The notes below the pieces were generated by a model that was given only the letters and a program-made list of their open reading frames with translations, ran no database searches and was not told the origin of the DNA. Shown here piece after piece: positions 37,397 through 45,165 of a stretch of DNA of 64,000 bases. Numbering within the stretch: the stretch's first letter is position 1; every line of letters starts with the position of its first letter. Source of the DNA: Azospirillum sp. B21 (lineage in GTDB: Bacteria; Pseudomonadota; Alphaproteobacteria; Azospirillales; Azospirillaceae); the NCBI RefSeq assembly GCF_008364825.1, contig NZ_VTTO01000011.1, positions 156,105 to 220,104 on the forward strand, given 5' to 3'. Position numbers and translations under genes: made by a program.

Positions 37397-38511
37397 CGTG
37401 CCGGCTCCGTCCAGACGCGGACCTTCTGCCCGGAATCGAGCTTGTGCACGCCGGCGGTGACGACGCGCTCGCCGTCTTTCAGCCCGCCGCCGATCAGCGC
37501 GAGGTCGCCGGCATAGGCGGCGATGGTGACCGGGCGCAGTTCCAGCCGGTCGTCGGGGGCGGCCAGCACCCAGACCGCCGGCTTCTGCTCGCGCTGGGTC
37601 AGCGCGCTGAGCGGCAGGCGGGCGACGGGCGCCCCGTGATCGGCGGCGGCGGTGACGGTCGCGGTCATGCCGAGCTGGACCGTCGGCGGCGGATCGGCCA
37701 GCGCGATCTTCGCCTGGAAGGTGCGGGTGCTGGCGTCGGCGCTGGGCGAGACTTCGCGCAAGCTGCCGGCAATGCTCTGGCCGGGGTGGGACCACAGTTC
37801 CACCGACAGCTTCTGGCGGGGCAGGGCGCCCACCTGCTGTTCGGGGATGTTGGCGACGGCCTCCAGAGCCCCCAACCGTGCGACGCGCAGGGCGGTCTGG
37901 CCGGATGCCACCACCTGTCCCGGCTCGATCAGCGTCGCGGTGACGATGCCGGCCTCGTCCGCCAGCAGGGTCGCATATTGGGCGGAGTTGCTCAGGACGC
38001 GCAGCTGCGCCTCCACCTCCCGCACCTTGGACTCGGCCTTGTCGAGGGTCGCTTTGCGGCGGTCGTATTCCTGCCGCGTCGTCCATTCGCCGTTGCGCAG
38101 GCTGGCATAGCGCTGGAAGTCGCTGCGCGCGTTGGCCGCGTCGGCCTCAGCCGAGGCGAGCTGCGCCTGCGAGGCGCGGATCTGCAACTGAAGGTCGGTG
38201 GGGTCGAGGCGGGCGAGCGGCATGCCGGGTTCGACGCGGGTGCCGACCTCCACCAGCCGGGCGGTGACCTTGCCGCCAACGCGGAAGCCGACATCGGCCT
38301 CCACCCGCGGACGGATCACCGCCGGATAACGAACGCTGTCGACCAGCGGTTCCAGGGCGACCGTGGCGACTCGCACCGGCCTGACTTCCGCCTCCGCAGG
38401 GGTGGAGGCGGAATGCGTTTCGTTGCAGCCGGTCAGCAGCCCCGCCACCGTCAACATGGCGGCGGTCGCCATGAAGGCGGACGCAAACCGTGTTTCGCGG
38501 AATCGCGCCAT
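37393..38511 (-). CDS. RND efflux periplasmic adaptor (membrane-fusion lipoprotein)
   Basis: A 372-residue adaptor with a lipobox (LLTGC, Cys29), so it is likely anchored to the inner membrane by lipid. Visible are the lipoyl half-motifs (GFRVGGKVTARLVEVGTRVE), a coiled-coil hairpin (about residues 100-160, ASQAQLASAEADAANARSDF) and the beta-barrel region. The ATG at 38511 has a good Shine-Dalgarno (GGGGAG); a GTG five codons upstream is less likely. It couples the RND permease to an outer-membrane channel. It is first in the two-gene leftward operon and divergent from a TetR regulator, with an inverted repeat between them. Confidence 0.93.
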   Translation of the reverse strand: MARFRETRFASAFMATAAMLTVAGLLTGCNETHSASTPAEAEVRPVRVATVALEPLVDSVRYPAVIRPRVEADVGFRVGGKVTARLVEVGTRVEPGMPLARLDPTDLQLQIRASQAQLASAEADAANARSDFQRYASLRNGEWTTRQEYDRRKATLDKAESKVREVEAQLRVLSNSAQYATLLADEAGIVTATLIEPGQVVASGQTALRVARLGALEAVANIPEQQVGALPRQKLSVELWSHPGQSIAGSLREVSPSADASTRTFQAKIALADPPPTVQLGMTATVTAAADHGAPVARLPLSALTQREQKPAVWVLAAPDDRLELRPVTIAAYAGDLALIGGGLKDGERVVTAGVHKLDSGQKVRVWTEPAR

Positions 38512-38529
38512 ACCACGTCTCCCCACTGG

Positions 38530-38603
38530 ACTGGACTGTATCGTACTGCTACCGTCCTACTCCGGCATCCGAGCAACGTCAAGAGTGAACGGTACAGTTC
38601 AGT
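38530..38603. promoter_or_regulatory. Inverted-repeat operator between the RND adaptor and TetR genes
   Basis: ACTGGACTGTATCGT at 38530-38544 and ACGGTACAGTTCAGT at 38589-38603 are inverted copies matching at 13 of 15 positions, 44 bases apart. Each lies next to one of the divergent starts. This is a natural binding arrangement for the TetR repressor to control both itself and the pump. The right copy reaches into the presumed TetR start codon. Confidence 0.65.
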
Positions 38604-39243
38604 GCAGTCATTGGAGCAAAAAGCGTCTCAGCCGTCCGCCTCCCATGATGCGAAGGCGGAACAGATCCTTGCCGCCGCGCGGGAGGTGTTTCTGGAGCTT
38701 GGCTACGCCGCGACCTCGATGGATCAGGTGGCCCAGCAGGCGCGCGTATCGAAGACCACCCTCTACACCCGCTTCCCATCCAAGGAAGAGCTGTACACGG
38801 CGGTGATCTCCGCCGAGTGCGAACGGCGTGGTCTGCGCTTCGCACCGGAGATGTTCGACGGCCTACCGCTGCGCGAAATCCTGGTCCAGGTCGGCCGGCG
38901 CTTCGTCGATCTGATCTGGTCGGAAGCGGCGATCCGCGTCCACCAGTCGGTGGCGGGGGAGGCGACACGGATGCCGCTGGCGGCACAGCTTTATTTCCGG
39001 GCGGGACCGGAGCAGGGCATCGCCAATTTCGTCGCACTGTTCACCCGGCTGGCCGAACGCGGTGTGATCGCGACCGACGATCCGGAGTTCGTGGCCCGGC
39101 AGTTCCTGACCGCATTGCAGGGAGGCTCATACTGCCAGCTGGTGCTGGGCCTCTGCCCGCAGCCGACGGAGGAGGAGCGCCACGCCTTCGTCGACAAGGC
39201 GACCGACCTGTTCCTGCACGGCGTGGCACCTGCTACACGATAG
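38602..39243 (+). CDS. TetR-family regulator, probable repressor of the RND pump
   Basis: A 213-residue TetR/AcrR-like regulator. The helix-turn-helix is at about residues 40-60 (SMDQVAQQARVSKTTLYTRF), and the C-terminal half has the ligand-binding TetR domain typical of the AefR/NalC type (RFVDLIWSEAAIRVHQSV, FLTALQGGSYCQLVLGL). No ATG is available: the start is GTG 38602 or TTG 38611. It is divergent from the RND adaptor, with an inverted repeat between, so it most likely represses that operon until a substrate of the pump binds. The 599-codon open frame upstream is non-coding overlap. Confidence 0.85.
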   Translation: MQSLEQKASQPSASHDAKAEQILAAAREVFLELGYAATSMDQVAQQARVSKTTLYTRFPSKEELYTAVISAECERRGLRFAPEMFDGLPLREILVQVGRRFVDLIWSEAAIRVHQSVAGEATRMPLAAQLYFRAGPEQGIANFVALFTRLAERGVIATDDPEFVARQFLTALQGGSYCQLVLGLCPQPTEEERHAFVDKATDLFLHGVAPATR

Positions 39244-39277
39244 CCGGTTCCGATTTCTCGCAATGGAATGCCTGTCC

Positions 39278-39751
39278 ATGTCCGCCTGCCCCTGCGGTTC
39301 CGGCCGCGACTTCGACCTTTGCTGCGGCCCGATCCTGGCGGGGGAGCCCGCCCCCAGTGCCGAGGCACTGATGCGGTCGCGCTACACCGCTTTTGTCCGC
39401 CACGACATCGACCATATCGAGCGCAGCTGCGCCCCGGAAATCCGCGCCGCCTTCAGCCGTGACGATGCCGTCCGCGTGGCAGAGGAGTGCGAGTGGGGAC
39501 CGCTGACGGTGATGAAGTCGGAGGAGAACGGCGACGACGGCATGGTCGAGTTCTTCCTGACCTTCCGCCGCGACGGCGAGGAATGGCCGGTGCATGAACG
39601 GTCGCGCTTCCGCCGGGTCGATGGGCGCTGGCTCTATGTCGACAGCGTGCTGAACCCCAAGGATCCGCCGCGCCGGGTGGTGAAGGTCGGCCGCAACGAT
39701 CCGTGCCCCTGCGGTTCGGGGCGCAAGCACAAGGCCTGCTGCGGGCGGTGA
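39278..39751 (+). CDS. YchJ-like SEC-C metal-binding protein
   Basis: A 157-residue protein of the YchJ/UPF0225 family. It has a SEC-C zinc motif at each end: CPCGSGRDFDLCC near the N-terminus and CPCGSGRKHKACC at the C-terminus. A central NTF2-like domain (RSRYTAFVRHDIDHIERSC, FFLTFRRDGEEWPVHERSRF) lies between them. The SEC-C motif of SecA binds zinc and SecB, but the role of YchJ proteins is unknown. The ATG at 39278 is taken over the ATG at 39263. It follows the TetR gene by 34 bases, but that link is probably not functional. Confidence 0.9.
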   Translation: MSACPCGSGRDFDLCCGPILAGEPAPSAEALMRSRYTAFVRHDIDHIERSCAPEIRAAFSRDDAVRVAEECEWGPLTVMKSEENGDDGMVEFFLTFRRDGEEWPVHERSRFRRVDGRWLYVDSVLNPKDPPRRVVKVGRNDPCPCGSGRKHKACCGR

Positions 39752-39770
39752 GAGATGTGACGCAGGAGAG

Positions 39771-39955
39771 AATCCCCTCTCCCCCCCGGGGAGAGGGTTA
39801 GGGTGAGGGGGAAGCGCGGCGAGGATTCTCGGGAAGGCACGCGGTGCATCTCCCTCACCCCGACCCTCTCCCCGCTTTCAGCGGACCTGTGGTCCGCCTG
39901 CCGCGTCAGCGCAAACTTCGTTTGCGCGAGAGCGGGGGAGAGGGAGATCTTTGCA
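39771..39955. repeat. Composite CCCTCTCC-type repeat block
   Basis: It begins with CCCCTCTCCCCCCCGGGGAGAGGG, runs through TTAGGGTGAGGGGGA, and after about 50 bases has CCCTCACCCCGACCCTCTCCC. Near the end it has GCGGGGGAGAGGGAG. Within it are further stems, CGGACC/GGTCCG and GCGCAAAC/GTTTGCGC. It fills the gap between the YchJ-like gene and the YitT gene and could also act as a transcription stop. It is the longest copy of the repeat family in the window. Confidence 0.75.
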
Positions 39956-39964
39956 GCCGACGCC

Positions 39965-40594
39965 TCAGCTCATCCCCAGATAGCGCCCCGGCTTGTGGTT
40001 GATCGCCAGTGTCAGGTTGACGATGGCCGCCCCCACCACCGACAGCAGCAGCCGGTCCGGCGCCAGCACGAAGAAGGCGCCGGCCAGGATCGCCAGATCG
40101 ACGCCCAGCTGGAAATAGCCGGCACGGATGCCGTGCTTCTCCTGCAGGTAGATCGCCAGGATGTTGACGCCGCCCAGCCCAGTGCGGTGGCGGAACAGCA
40201 TCAGCAGGCCGGTGCCGCACAGGCCGCTGCCGACCACCGTCGCATAGACCGGATCGAGATGGGCGAACCCCACCCACTGCTCGGTTAGGCGCGAGAAGAT
40301 CGTGACCAGCCCCACCGCGATGAAGGTGCGCGCGGTGAATTTCCAGCCCAGCCGCTTCCACGCCAGCCAGTAGAAGGGCAGGTTGATGACGAAGAAGATG
40401 ATGCCGAACTGAACCTTGGTGATGTAGCTCAGCAGCAGGGACAGTCCGGCGGTGCTGCCGGTCAGCAGCATCGTCTTGGAATAGATCAGCATGCCCAGCG
40501 CGATGAACAGCGTGCCCATCAGCATGGCGAGCGCGTCTTCATACAGCTGGTGGCGCTCCACCGACGCGGGCGGGGCCTGAAGGGTCGCGGCCAT
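39965..40594 (-). CDS. YitT family membrane protein, second copy
   Basis: A 209-residue inner-membrane protein with about five hydrophobic helices. It has the YitT signatures LLTGSTAGLSLLLSYITK, FVINLPFYWLAWKRLGWKF and GLGGVNILAIYLQEKHGIRA. The ATG at 40594 is preceded by a GGGAGA Shine-Dalgarno. It lies 17 bases downstream of the aminotransferase gene, so the two may be one transcript. It is similar in length and motif order to the YitT gene at 10709-11365, but far enough apart not to be a recent copy. Role unknown. Confidence 0.9.
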   Translation of the reverse strand: MAATLQAPPASVERHQLYEDALAMLMGTLFIALGMLIYSKTMLLTGSTAGLSLLLSYITKVQFGIIFFVINLPFYWLAWKRLGWKFTARTFIAVGLVTIFSRLTEQWVGFAHLDPVYATVVGSGLCGTGLLMLFRHRTGLGGVNILAIYLQEKHGIRAGYFQLGVDLAILAGAFFVLAPDRLLLSVVGAAIVNLTLAINHKPGRYLGMS

Positions 40595-40611
40595 CCTCGT
40601 CGTCTCCCGGC

Positions 40612-41784
40612 TCAGCGAAGGGCGGCGAACTTCGCGACCACATCGTCCACCTCGGCCGTCTTCAGGCCGGCGATGTTGATGCGGCCGGAGGTCGGCATGT
40701 AGATGGCATGGTCGGCGCGCAGGCGCAGCACCTCCGCCTCTGTCAGAGGCAGAAGGGAGAACATGCCCTCCTGCTCCGCCACCGCGGTCAGGGCGGGGAA
40801 GGCGTTGGCTAGCCCGGCCGCCAGCTTGCGGCGGATGCCGGTGATGCGGGCGCGCATGCCGTCCAGTTCGGCCGTCCAGTCGGCGGTGAGCGCGGCGTCG
40901 CTCAGGATGGTGCGGACCACCGCGGCGCCATGGTCGGGCGGCATGGAATAGCTGGTGCGGGCCAGCGCCATCAGGTTCGACTTGGCGAGATCGGCCGGCG
41001 CCTGGGTCGCCGACACGGCGAAGATGGCGCCGGTGCGCTCGCGGTAGAGGCCGAAGGACTTGGAGGACGACACGGCGACCAGCGCCTCCGGAACCGCGCC
41101 GATCAGGTGGCGCAGCCCCTCGGCATCCTCGTCCAGCCCGCGGCCGAAGCCCTGGTAGGCAAGGTCGACCAGCGGCAGCACGCCGCGCTTCTCCAGCACC
41201 GCCGCCAGGGTCTTCCACTGGTCGAGCGACAGTGGCGCGCCGGTCGGGTTGTGGCAGCTGCCGTGCAGCAGGGCGACGTCGCCGGGCTGCGCCGCCTCGA
41301 ACGCCGCGACCATGCGGTCGAACAGAACGGTCTGGCTGGCGGTATCGAAGAAGGGATGGCTGACCACCTCCAGCCCGGCGGCGGCGAAGATGCCGACATG
41401 GTTCGGCCAGGTCGGCTGGCCGACCAGCACGCGCTTCGATCCGCCGCGCAGGACGAGGTCGGCGGCCAGACGCAGCGCGCCCGACCCGCCGGGAGTCTGC
41501 ACGCCGGCGGCCACAACCTTGGTGCCGGCATCGCCGCCCACCAGCGACCACAGACGCTCCAGATACAGCGCGTCGCCTTCCAGCCCCAGATAGGACTTGC
41601 TGTCCTGCCCGTCGAGCAGCAGGCGCTCGGCCGCCTTGACCGCGCGGAAGACCGGGGTGCGCCCCTCCTCGTCACGGTAGACCCCGACGCCGAGATCGAC
41701 CTTGCCCGGCCGCGGATCCTGCTTGTACAGGCCAATCAAGGCGAGCAGGGCGTCGTCGGGCTGGCGGGAAAGCGCGTTGAACAT
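40612..41784 (-). CDS. Aromatic/aspartate aminotransferase (class I)
   Basis: A 390-residue fold-type I PLP aminotransferase of the TyrB/AspC type. The PLP lysine is in AVSSSKSFGLYRERTGA. Other blocks are VDLGVGVYRDEEGRTPVFRA, LHGSCHNPTGAPLS and a C-terminal RINIAGL. It should exchange amino groups between tyrosine, phenylalanine or aspartate and 2-oxoglutarate. Which substrate is preferred cannot be read from sequence. The ATG at 41784 starts the conserved MFNALSRQPDDALLALI. It is on the same strand as the YitT gene downstream. Confidence 0.92.
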   Translation of the reverse strand: MFNALSRQPDDALLALIGLYKQDPRPGKVDLGVGVYRDEEGRTPVFRAVKAAERLLLDGQDSKSYLGLEGDALYLERLWSLVGGDAGTKVVAAGVQTPGGSGALRLAADLVLRGGSKRVLVGQPTWPNHVGIFAAAGLEVVSHPFFDTASQTVLFDRMVAAFEAAQPGDVALLHGSCHNPTGAPLSLDQWKTLAAVLEKRGVLPLVDLAYQGFGRGLDEDAEGLRHLIGAVPEALVAVSSSKSFGLYRERTGAIFAVSATQAPADLAKSNLMALARTSYSMPPDHGAAVVRTILSDAALTADWTAELDGMRARITGIRRKLAAGLANAFPALTAVAEQEGMFSLLPLTEAEVLRLRADHAIYMPTSGRINIAGLKTAEVDDVVAKFAALR

Positions 41785-41976
41785 GGCGGTTCGTCCGGTC
41801 CTTGCAGAGGGAAGAGGCGATGACGGCGGGCAGGCACCGATAACGGGAAGCCGGCCCGGCCGCGGCGATCCTCCACTTTTGCGGCCCCGCCGACAATGTC
41901 GAAGATGTCGCCGGCGCATCCTCGCGGCGCATTGCCGCCGTGCGACACCTCCATGCATGGCGAGCCGGTGCGGCGG

Positions 41977-42132
41977 TCACTGCGTGAAGAACATCGCCGC
42001 AAACACGGCGGCAGTGGCGGCGATGGCGGTGACCAGCCCGTTGCGCCCCAGCGCCCGCTGGCGGTAGAGCGCCACCGCGAACACGATCACGGCAAGGCTG
42101 GCGATAAGCAGGCCCAGCTTGAACTCGGTCAT
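41977..42132 (-). CDS. 51-residue membrane protein in the norEF operon
   Basis: A very short gene found by reading the strand directly. It begins with ATG at 42132, 22 bases after the norF-like stop. The product starts MTEFKLGLLIASLAV and has two hydrophobic helices (about residues 5-22 and 33-50) separated by a basic loop (RQRALGRNG). Small two-helix proteins of this kind are common next to haem-copper oxidase subunits and may be assembly or stability partners. Its position after norE and norF suggests a link to nitric oxide reductase. I know no named family; the call rests on start position, strand, hydrophobic pattern and spacing. Confidence 0.6.
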   Translation of the reverse strand: MTEFKLGLLIASLAVIVFAVALYRQRALGRNGLVTAIAATAAVFAAMFFTQ

Positions 42133-42154
42133 CGGCTATCGTCCTTGAAGTTCG

Positions 42155-42457
42155 TCAATGCGGGCCGATCCATCCCAACGCCCCGGCGGCGGTGACCAGC
42201 AGGATGGCGCCGCACAGCAGCACCAGCCACGCGGTCATCAACAGGCGCCATCCCGGCCCGGCATGGTCCAGTTCCAGGTAATGCAGAAGGATTTCCCTTC
42301 CCTTGGCCACCGCAAGCGCCAGCAGCAGGGCCGCCCCGGCGATGCCGACCCCGCCGCCCGCATCGCCATGGCGGGCGAACAGCAGGGTCACGGCCGTCAG
42401 CCCCATCAGGACCAGCCAGGACAGCGTCAGCCGATCGATTTTCTTGAGCAATTCCAT
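42155..42457 (-). CDS. norF: NorF-like small membrane protein (cytochrome c oxidase subunit IV family)
   Basis: A 100-residue membrane protein with three hydrophobic helices, starting MELLKKIDRLTLSWLVLMG. It resembles prokaryotic cytochrome oxidase subunit IV-like proteins. It follows the norE gene by 11 bases, as NorF does in other nor clusters. NorE and NorF are not part of the purified NorCB enzyme but improve its activity or assembly. The name rests mostly on gene order; small membrane proteins of this class are poorly conserved. Confidence 0.75.
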   Translation of the reverse strand: MELLKKIDRLTLSWLVLMGLTAVTLLFARHGDAGGGVGIAGAALLLALAVAKGREILLHYLELDHAGPGWRLLMTAWLVLLCGAILLVTAAGALGWIGPH

Positions 42458-42468
42458 GGTCGGTCTCC

Positions 42469-43053
42469 TCAGCGGATCAGGTAGACGAGCGGGTAGAGGA
42501 TCACCCAGACCAGATCCACCATGTGCCAGAAGGCTGCCCCGGTCTCCATATTCTCCACCAGCGTTTCCGGCCCGGATCGCGATACCAGCATAAGGATGAC
42601 GATGCCCAGCACGACATGCAGGGCGTGGAAGCCGGTCAGCAGGAAATAGAGGGTGAAGAAGGTGTCGCTGTCGATGGTCAGCCCGGCACCGAGCGTCGCG
42701 GAATACTCCACCGCCTTCACCGCCAGGAAGACCGATCCCACCGCTGCGGCAGCCAGCATCGCCCGGCGCGCCTGCTTCGCGTTGCCGCGCCGTCCAGCGG
42801 CGACGGCACGGGCCGCGAGATATCCGCTGGTGACCAGCACCATGGTGTTCAGCGCTCCCAGCGTGCCGTTCAGGTGAGCTTGCCCGGCGGCGAAGGTGGC
42901 GGGATCCAGCACGCGGGCGATCGCAAAGCCCAGGAAGGCCACGCCGAACACCGCCAGCTCGCTGAAGATCAGAATCCACATCATCAGGTTGCCGGGCAGG
43001 GCATCCAGTCCGCCCGGCCTGTCCTGCGGGGCCGTCATGTCAACGTCGGCCAT
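42469..43053 (-). CDS. norE: NorE, cytochrome oxidase subunit III-like protein
   Basis: A 194-residue membrane protein with five hydrophobic helices and the subunit III pattern: LPGNLMMWILIFSELAVFG, VKAVEYSATL, FFTLYFLLTGFHALHVVLG and FWHMVDLVWVILYPLVY. In nor gene clusters this protein is NorE, an accessory of nitric oxide reductase. The ATG at 43053 has an AAGGAT Shine-Dalgarno. The gene is divergent from norC, and an FNR-type box lies 56 bases upstream of its start, so expression under low oxygen and nitric oxide is expected. Confidence 0.9.
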   Translation of the reverse strand: MADVDMTAPQDRPGGLDALPGNLMMWILIFSELAVFGVAFLGFAIARVLDPATFAAGQAHLNGTLGALNTMVLVTSGYLAARAVAAGRRGNAKQARRAMLAAAAVGSVFLAVKAVEYSATLGAGLTIDSDTFFTLYFLLTGFHALHVVLGIVILMLVSRSGPETLVENMETGAAFWHMVDLVWVILYPLVYLIR

Positions 43054-43108
43054 GTCCGATCCTTCTCATCATGTATGCGAACGATAGTCCGGCCCTGCTC
43101 CGGCCGGC

Positions 43109-43122
43109 TTGACCGCGGTCAA
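43109..43122. promoter_or_regulatory. FNR/NNR/Dnr-type box shared by norE and norC
   Basis: TTGACCGCGGTCAA, within the longer palindrome CTTGACCGCGGTCAAG, is a perfect box. Its centre is at 43115.5. An AATTAT at 43145-43150 would place a rightward start near 43157 (box at -41.5). A TATCGT (leftward, 43081-43086) would place a leftward start near 43074. One box therefore fits activation in both directions. A further GTCAA half-site is at 43141-43145. Confidence 0.85.
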
Positions 43123-43273
43123 GGAATGCCCTCCTTCCACGGTCAATTATTCGCCCGACCCGTGGCGGTAAGACGCTGCGACGCCCGGCTTCCGGCCCCC
43201 GGCTTCGCGCACCCAACGCCTTCCGAACCGACCCCACTCGACGAAAAATCGAGATTGCCAGGGATCCCGAGCG

Positions 43274-43726
43274 ATGACCGAACGCTTTACCAAGGCGGCC
43301 GCGCGAAACATCTTTTACGGCGGATCGCTGTTCTTCTTCGCGACCTTCATCGCGTTGACCGCGCTCAGCCACAATTACATCGTCAACACGAGTACGGACA
43401 AGAAGACGCTGTCCGATGCCGTCACGCGCGGCAAGCATGTGTGGGAAAAGAACTCCTGCATCAACTGCCACACGCTGCTGGGTGAAGGCGCCTATTTCGC
43501 CCCCGAGCTGGGCAATGTCTGGCTGCGCTACGGCGGCGACAAGGACCACGACGGGGCTGTCATGGCCCTGAAGGGCTGGATGGCCGCACAGCCGTCCGGG
43601 ATCGAGGGGCGGCGCCAGATGCCGCAATTCAACCTGACCGACGCCGAGGTCGAGGATCTGGCCGCCTTCCTGGAATGGACCAGCCGGATCAACACCCAGA
43701 ACTGGCCGCCCAAGCTGTCCGGCTGA
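43274..43726 (+). CDS. norC: NorC, cytochrome c subunit of nitric oxide reductase
   Basis: A 150-residue membrane-anchored cytochrome c. One N-terminal helix (about residues 13-32) holds it in the inner membrane. The haem motif is SCINCHTLLGEGAYFAPELG (C62, C65, H66), and the likely sixth ligand is M116 in RRQMPQFNLTD. It passes electrons from cytochromes or cupredoxins to NorB. The start ATG is 13 bases before the norB ribosome-binding region at its 3' end, and an FNR-type box lies about 150 bases upstream. Confidence 0.95.
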   Translation: MTERFTKAAARNIFYGGSLFFFATFIALTALSHNYIVNTSTDKKTLSDAVTRGKHVWEKNSCINCHTLLGEGAYFAPELGNVWLRYGGDKDHDGAVMALKGWMAAQPSGIEGRRQMPQFNLTDAEVEDLAAFLEWTSRINTQNWPPKLSG

Positions 43727-43739
43727 GGAGAATTCCGTC

Positions 43740-45089
43740 ATGAAGTACGAATCGCAAAAAGTCGCCCTCTATTACTTCGCGGCGGCCATGGGACTGTTCG
43801 GCGTGCAGATCCTGGTGGGTCTCCTGGCCGGTGTCGTCTATGTCCTGCCCAACACGCTTTCGGAGCTGTTGCCCTTCAACGTTCTCCGGATGATCCACAC
43901 CAACGCGTTGATCGTCTGGCTGCTGATCGGCTTCTTCGGCGCCGCCTACTACCTGATCCCGGAAGAATCGGAGACCGAGCTGCACAGTCCGAAACTGGCG
44001 CTGATCCAGCTCGGCCTGTTCGTCTTCGGCGCGCTGGCGGCCGTGGTCGGCTACGTCTTCCGCATCCATGAGGGGCGGGAGTTCCTGGAACAGCCGACCT
44101 GGATCAAGGGGGCCATCGTCGTCGTCGCGCTGATGTTCCTCTACAACATGACGATGACGGTCATCAAAGGCCGCCGCACGGTCATCACCAACATCCTGCT
44201 GGTGGGCATGTGGGGCATCGCCATCTTCTTCCTGTTCTCCTTCTACAACCCGTCGAACCTGTCGCTGGACAAGATGTACTGGTGGTACGTCGTCCATCTG
44301 TGGGTCGAAGGCGTGTGGGAACTGGTGCTGGCCTCCATCCTCGCCTTCCTGATGATCAAGATGACCGGCGTCGACCGCGAAGTGGTCGAGAAGTGGCTGT
44401 ACGCCATCGTCGGTCTGGCCCTGTTCAGCGGCATCCTCGGTACCGGCCACCATTACTACTGGATCGGCACGCCCGGCTACTGGCAGTGGATCGGCTCGCT
44501 GTTCTCGACGCTGGAAGTCGCCCCCTTCTTCACCATGGTCGTCTTCGCCTTCATGATGGTGTGGAAGAGTGGCCGGCGTCACCCGAACAAGGCGGCGATG
44601 CTGTGGTCGCTGGGCTGCGCGGTCTTCGCCTTCTTCGGCGCCGGGCTGTGGGGCTTCCTGCACACGCTGGCCCCGATCAACTACTACACCCACGGCACCC
44701 AGGTGACGGCGGCGCACGGGCACCTCGCCTTCTACGGCGCCTATGCGATGATCAACCTCGCCATCATCACCTACGCCATGCCCTACCTGCGCGGCCTGCA
44801 GCCCTACAATCAGGTCCTGAACATGTGGAGCTTCTGGCTGATGAGCGGCGGCATGGCCTTCATGACCTTCGCCCTGACCGTGGCCGGCGTGGTGCAGACC
44901 CATCTGCAGCGCGTCCTGGGCATGGACTACATGGAGGTGCAGGCACAGATCGCGCTGTTCTACTGGATGCGCCTCGGCGCCGGCGTCGCCGTGGCGGCGG
45001 GCGTGCTGGTCTACCTCTACGCCATCTTCGGTCCGGCCCGCGAGGAGCGGCCCGCCTCGATCCCGGCCAGCTACCAGCCGGCCGAGTGA
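43740..45089 (+). CDS. norB: NorB, catalytic subunit of cytochrome c-dependent nitric oxide reductase
   Basis: A 449-residue haem-copper-oxidase-family protein with about 12 hydrophobic helices. It reduces two NO to N2O at a haem b3/non-haem iron centre. Visible segments include NVLRMIHTNALIVWLLIGFFG, YWWYVVHLWVEGVWEL with ligand His, GTGHHYYWIG with a His pair, and HGHLAFYGAYAM with further His ligands. The NorB-type glutamates are in VEGVWEL and the following helices. There is no quinol-oxidising N-terminal extension, so it is the cNOR type working with NorC. A Shine-Dalgarno (GAGGAG) precedes the ATG. Confidence 0.96.
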   Translation: MKYESQKVALYYFAAAMGLFGVQILVGLLAGVVYVLPNTLSELLPFNVLRMIHTNALIVWLLIGFFGAAYYLIPEESETELHSPKLALIQLGLFVFGALAAVVGYVFRIHEGREFLEQPTWIKGAIVVVALMFLYNMTMTVIKGRRTVITNILLVGMWGIAIFFLFSFYNPSNLSLDKMYWWYVVHLWVEGVWELVLASILAFLMIKMTGVDREVVEKWLYAIVGLALFSGILGTGHHYYWIGTPGYWQWIGSLFSTLEVAPFFTMVVFAFMMVWKSGRRHPNKAAMLWSLGCAVFAFFGAGLWGFLHTLAPINYYTHGTQVTAAHGHLAFYGAYAMINLAIITYAMPYLRGLQPYNQVLNMWSFWLMSGGMAFMTFALTVAGVVQTHLQRVLGMDYMEVQAQIALFYWMRLGAGVAVAAGVLVYLYAIFGPAREERPASIPASYQPAE

Positions 45090-45098
45090 CGTCCCCTC

Positions 45099-45150
45099 CG
45101 GCCCCTGCGCTCCGTCGGTCATCCGGCACGCGCAGGGGCCGTCTTTTTTC
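45099..45150 (+). terminator. Rho-independent terminator between norB and norQ
   Basis: A 12-base perfect stem, CGGCCCCTGCGC at 45099-45110 and GCGCAGGGGCCG at 45130-45141, has a 19-base loop. It is followed by TCTTTTTTC. It lies 9 bases after the norB stop and 16 bases before norQ. It should end most transcripts after norCB and lower norQD expression. Confidence 0.85.
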
Positions 45151-45165
45151 TGGAGTTCCGCTGCG

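Noticed and set aside
39771..39955. Possible CRISPR array because of repeated GC-rich units
   Set aside because: The units are inverted, not direct, with no even spacing and no cas genes. They fit the dispersed hairpin family better.
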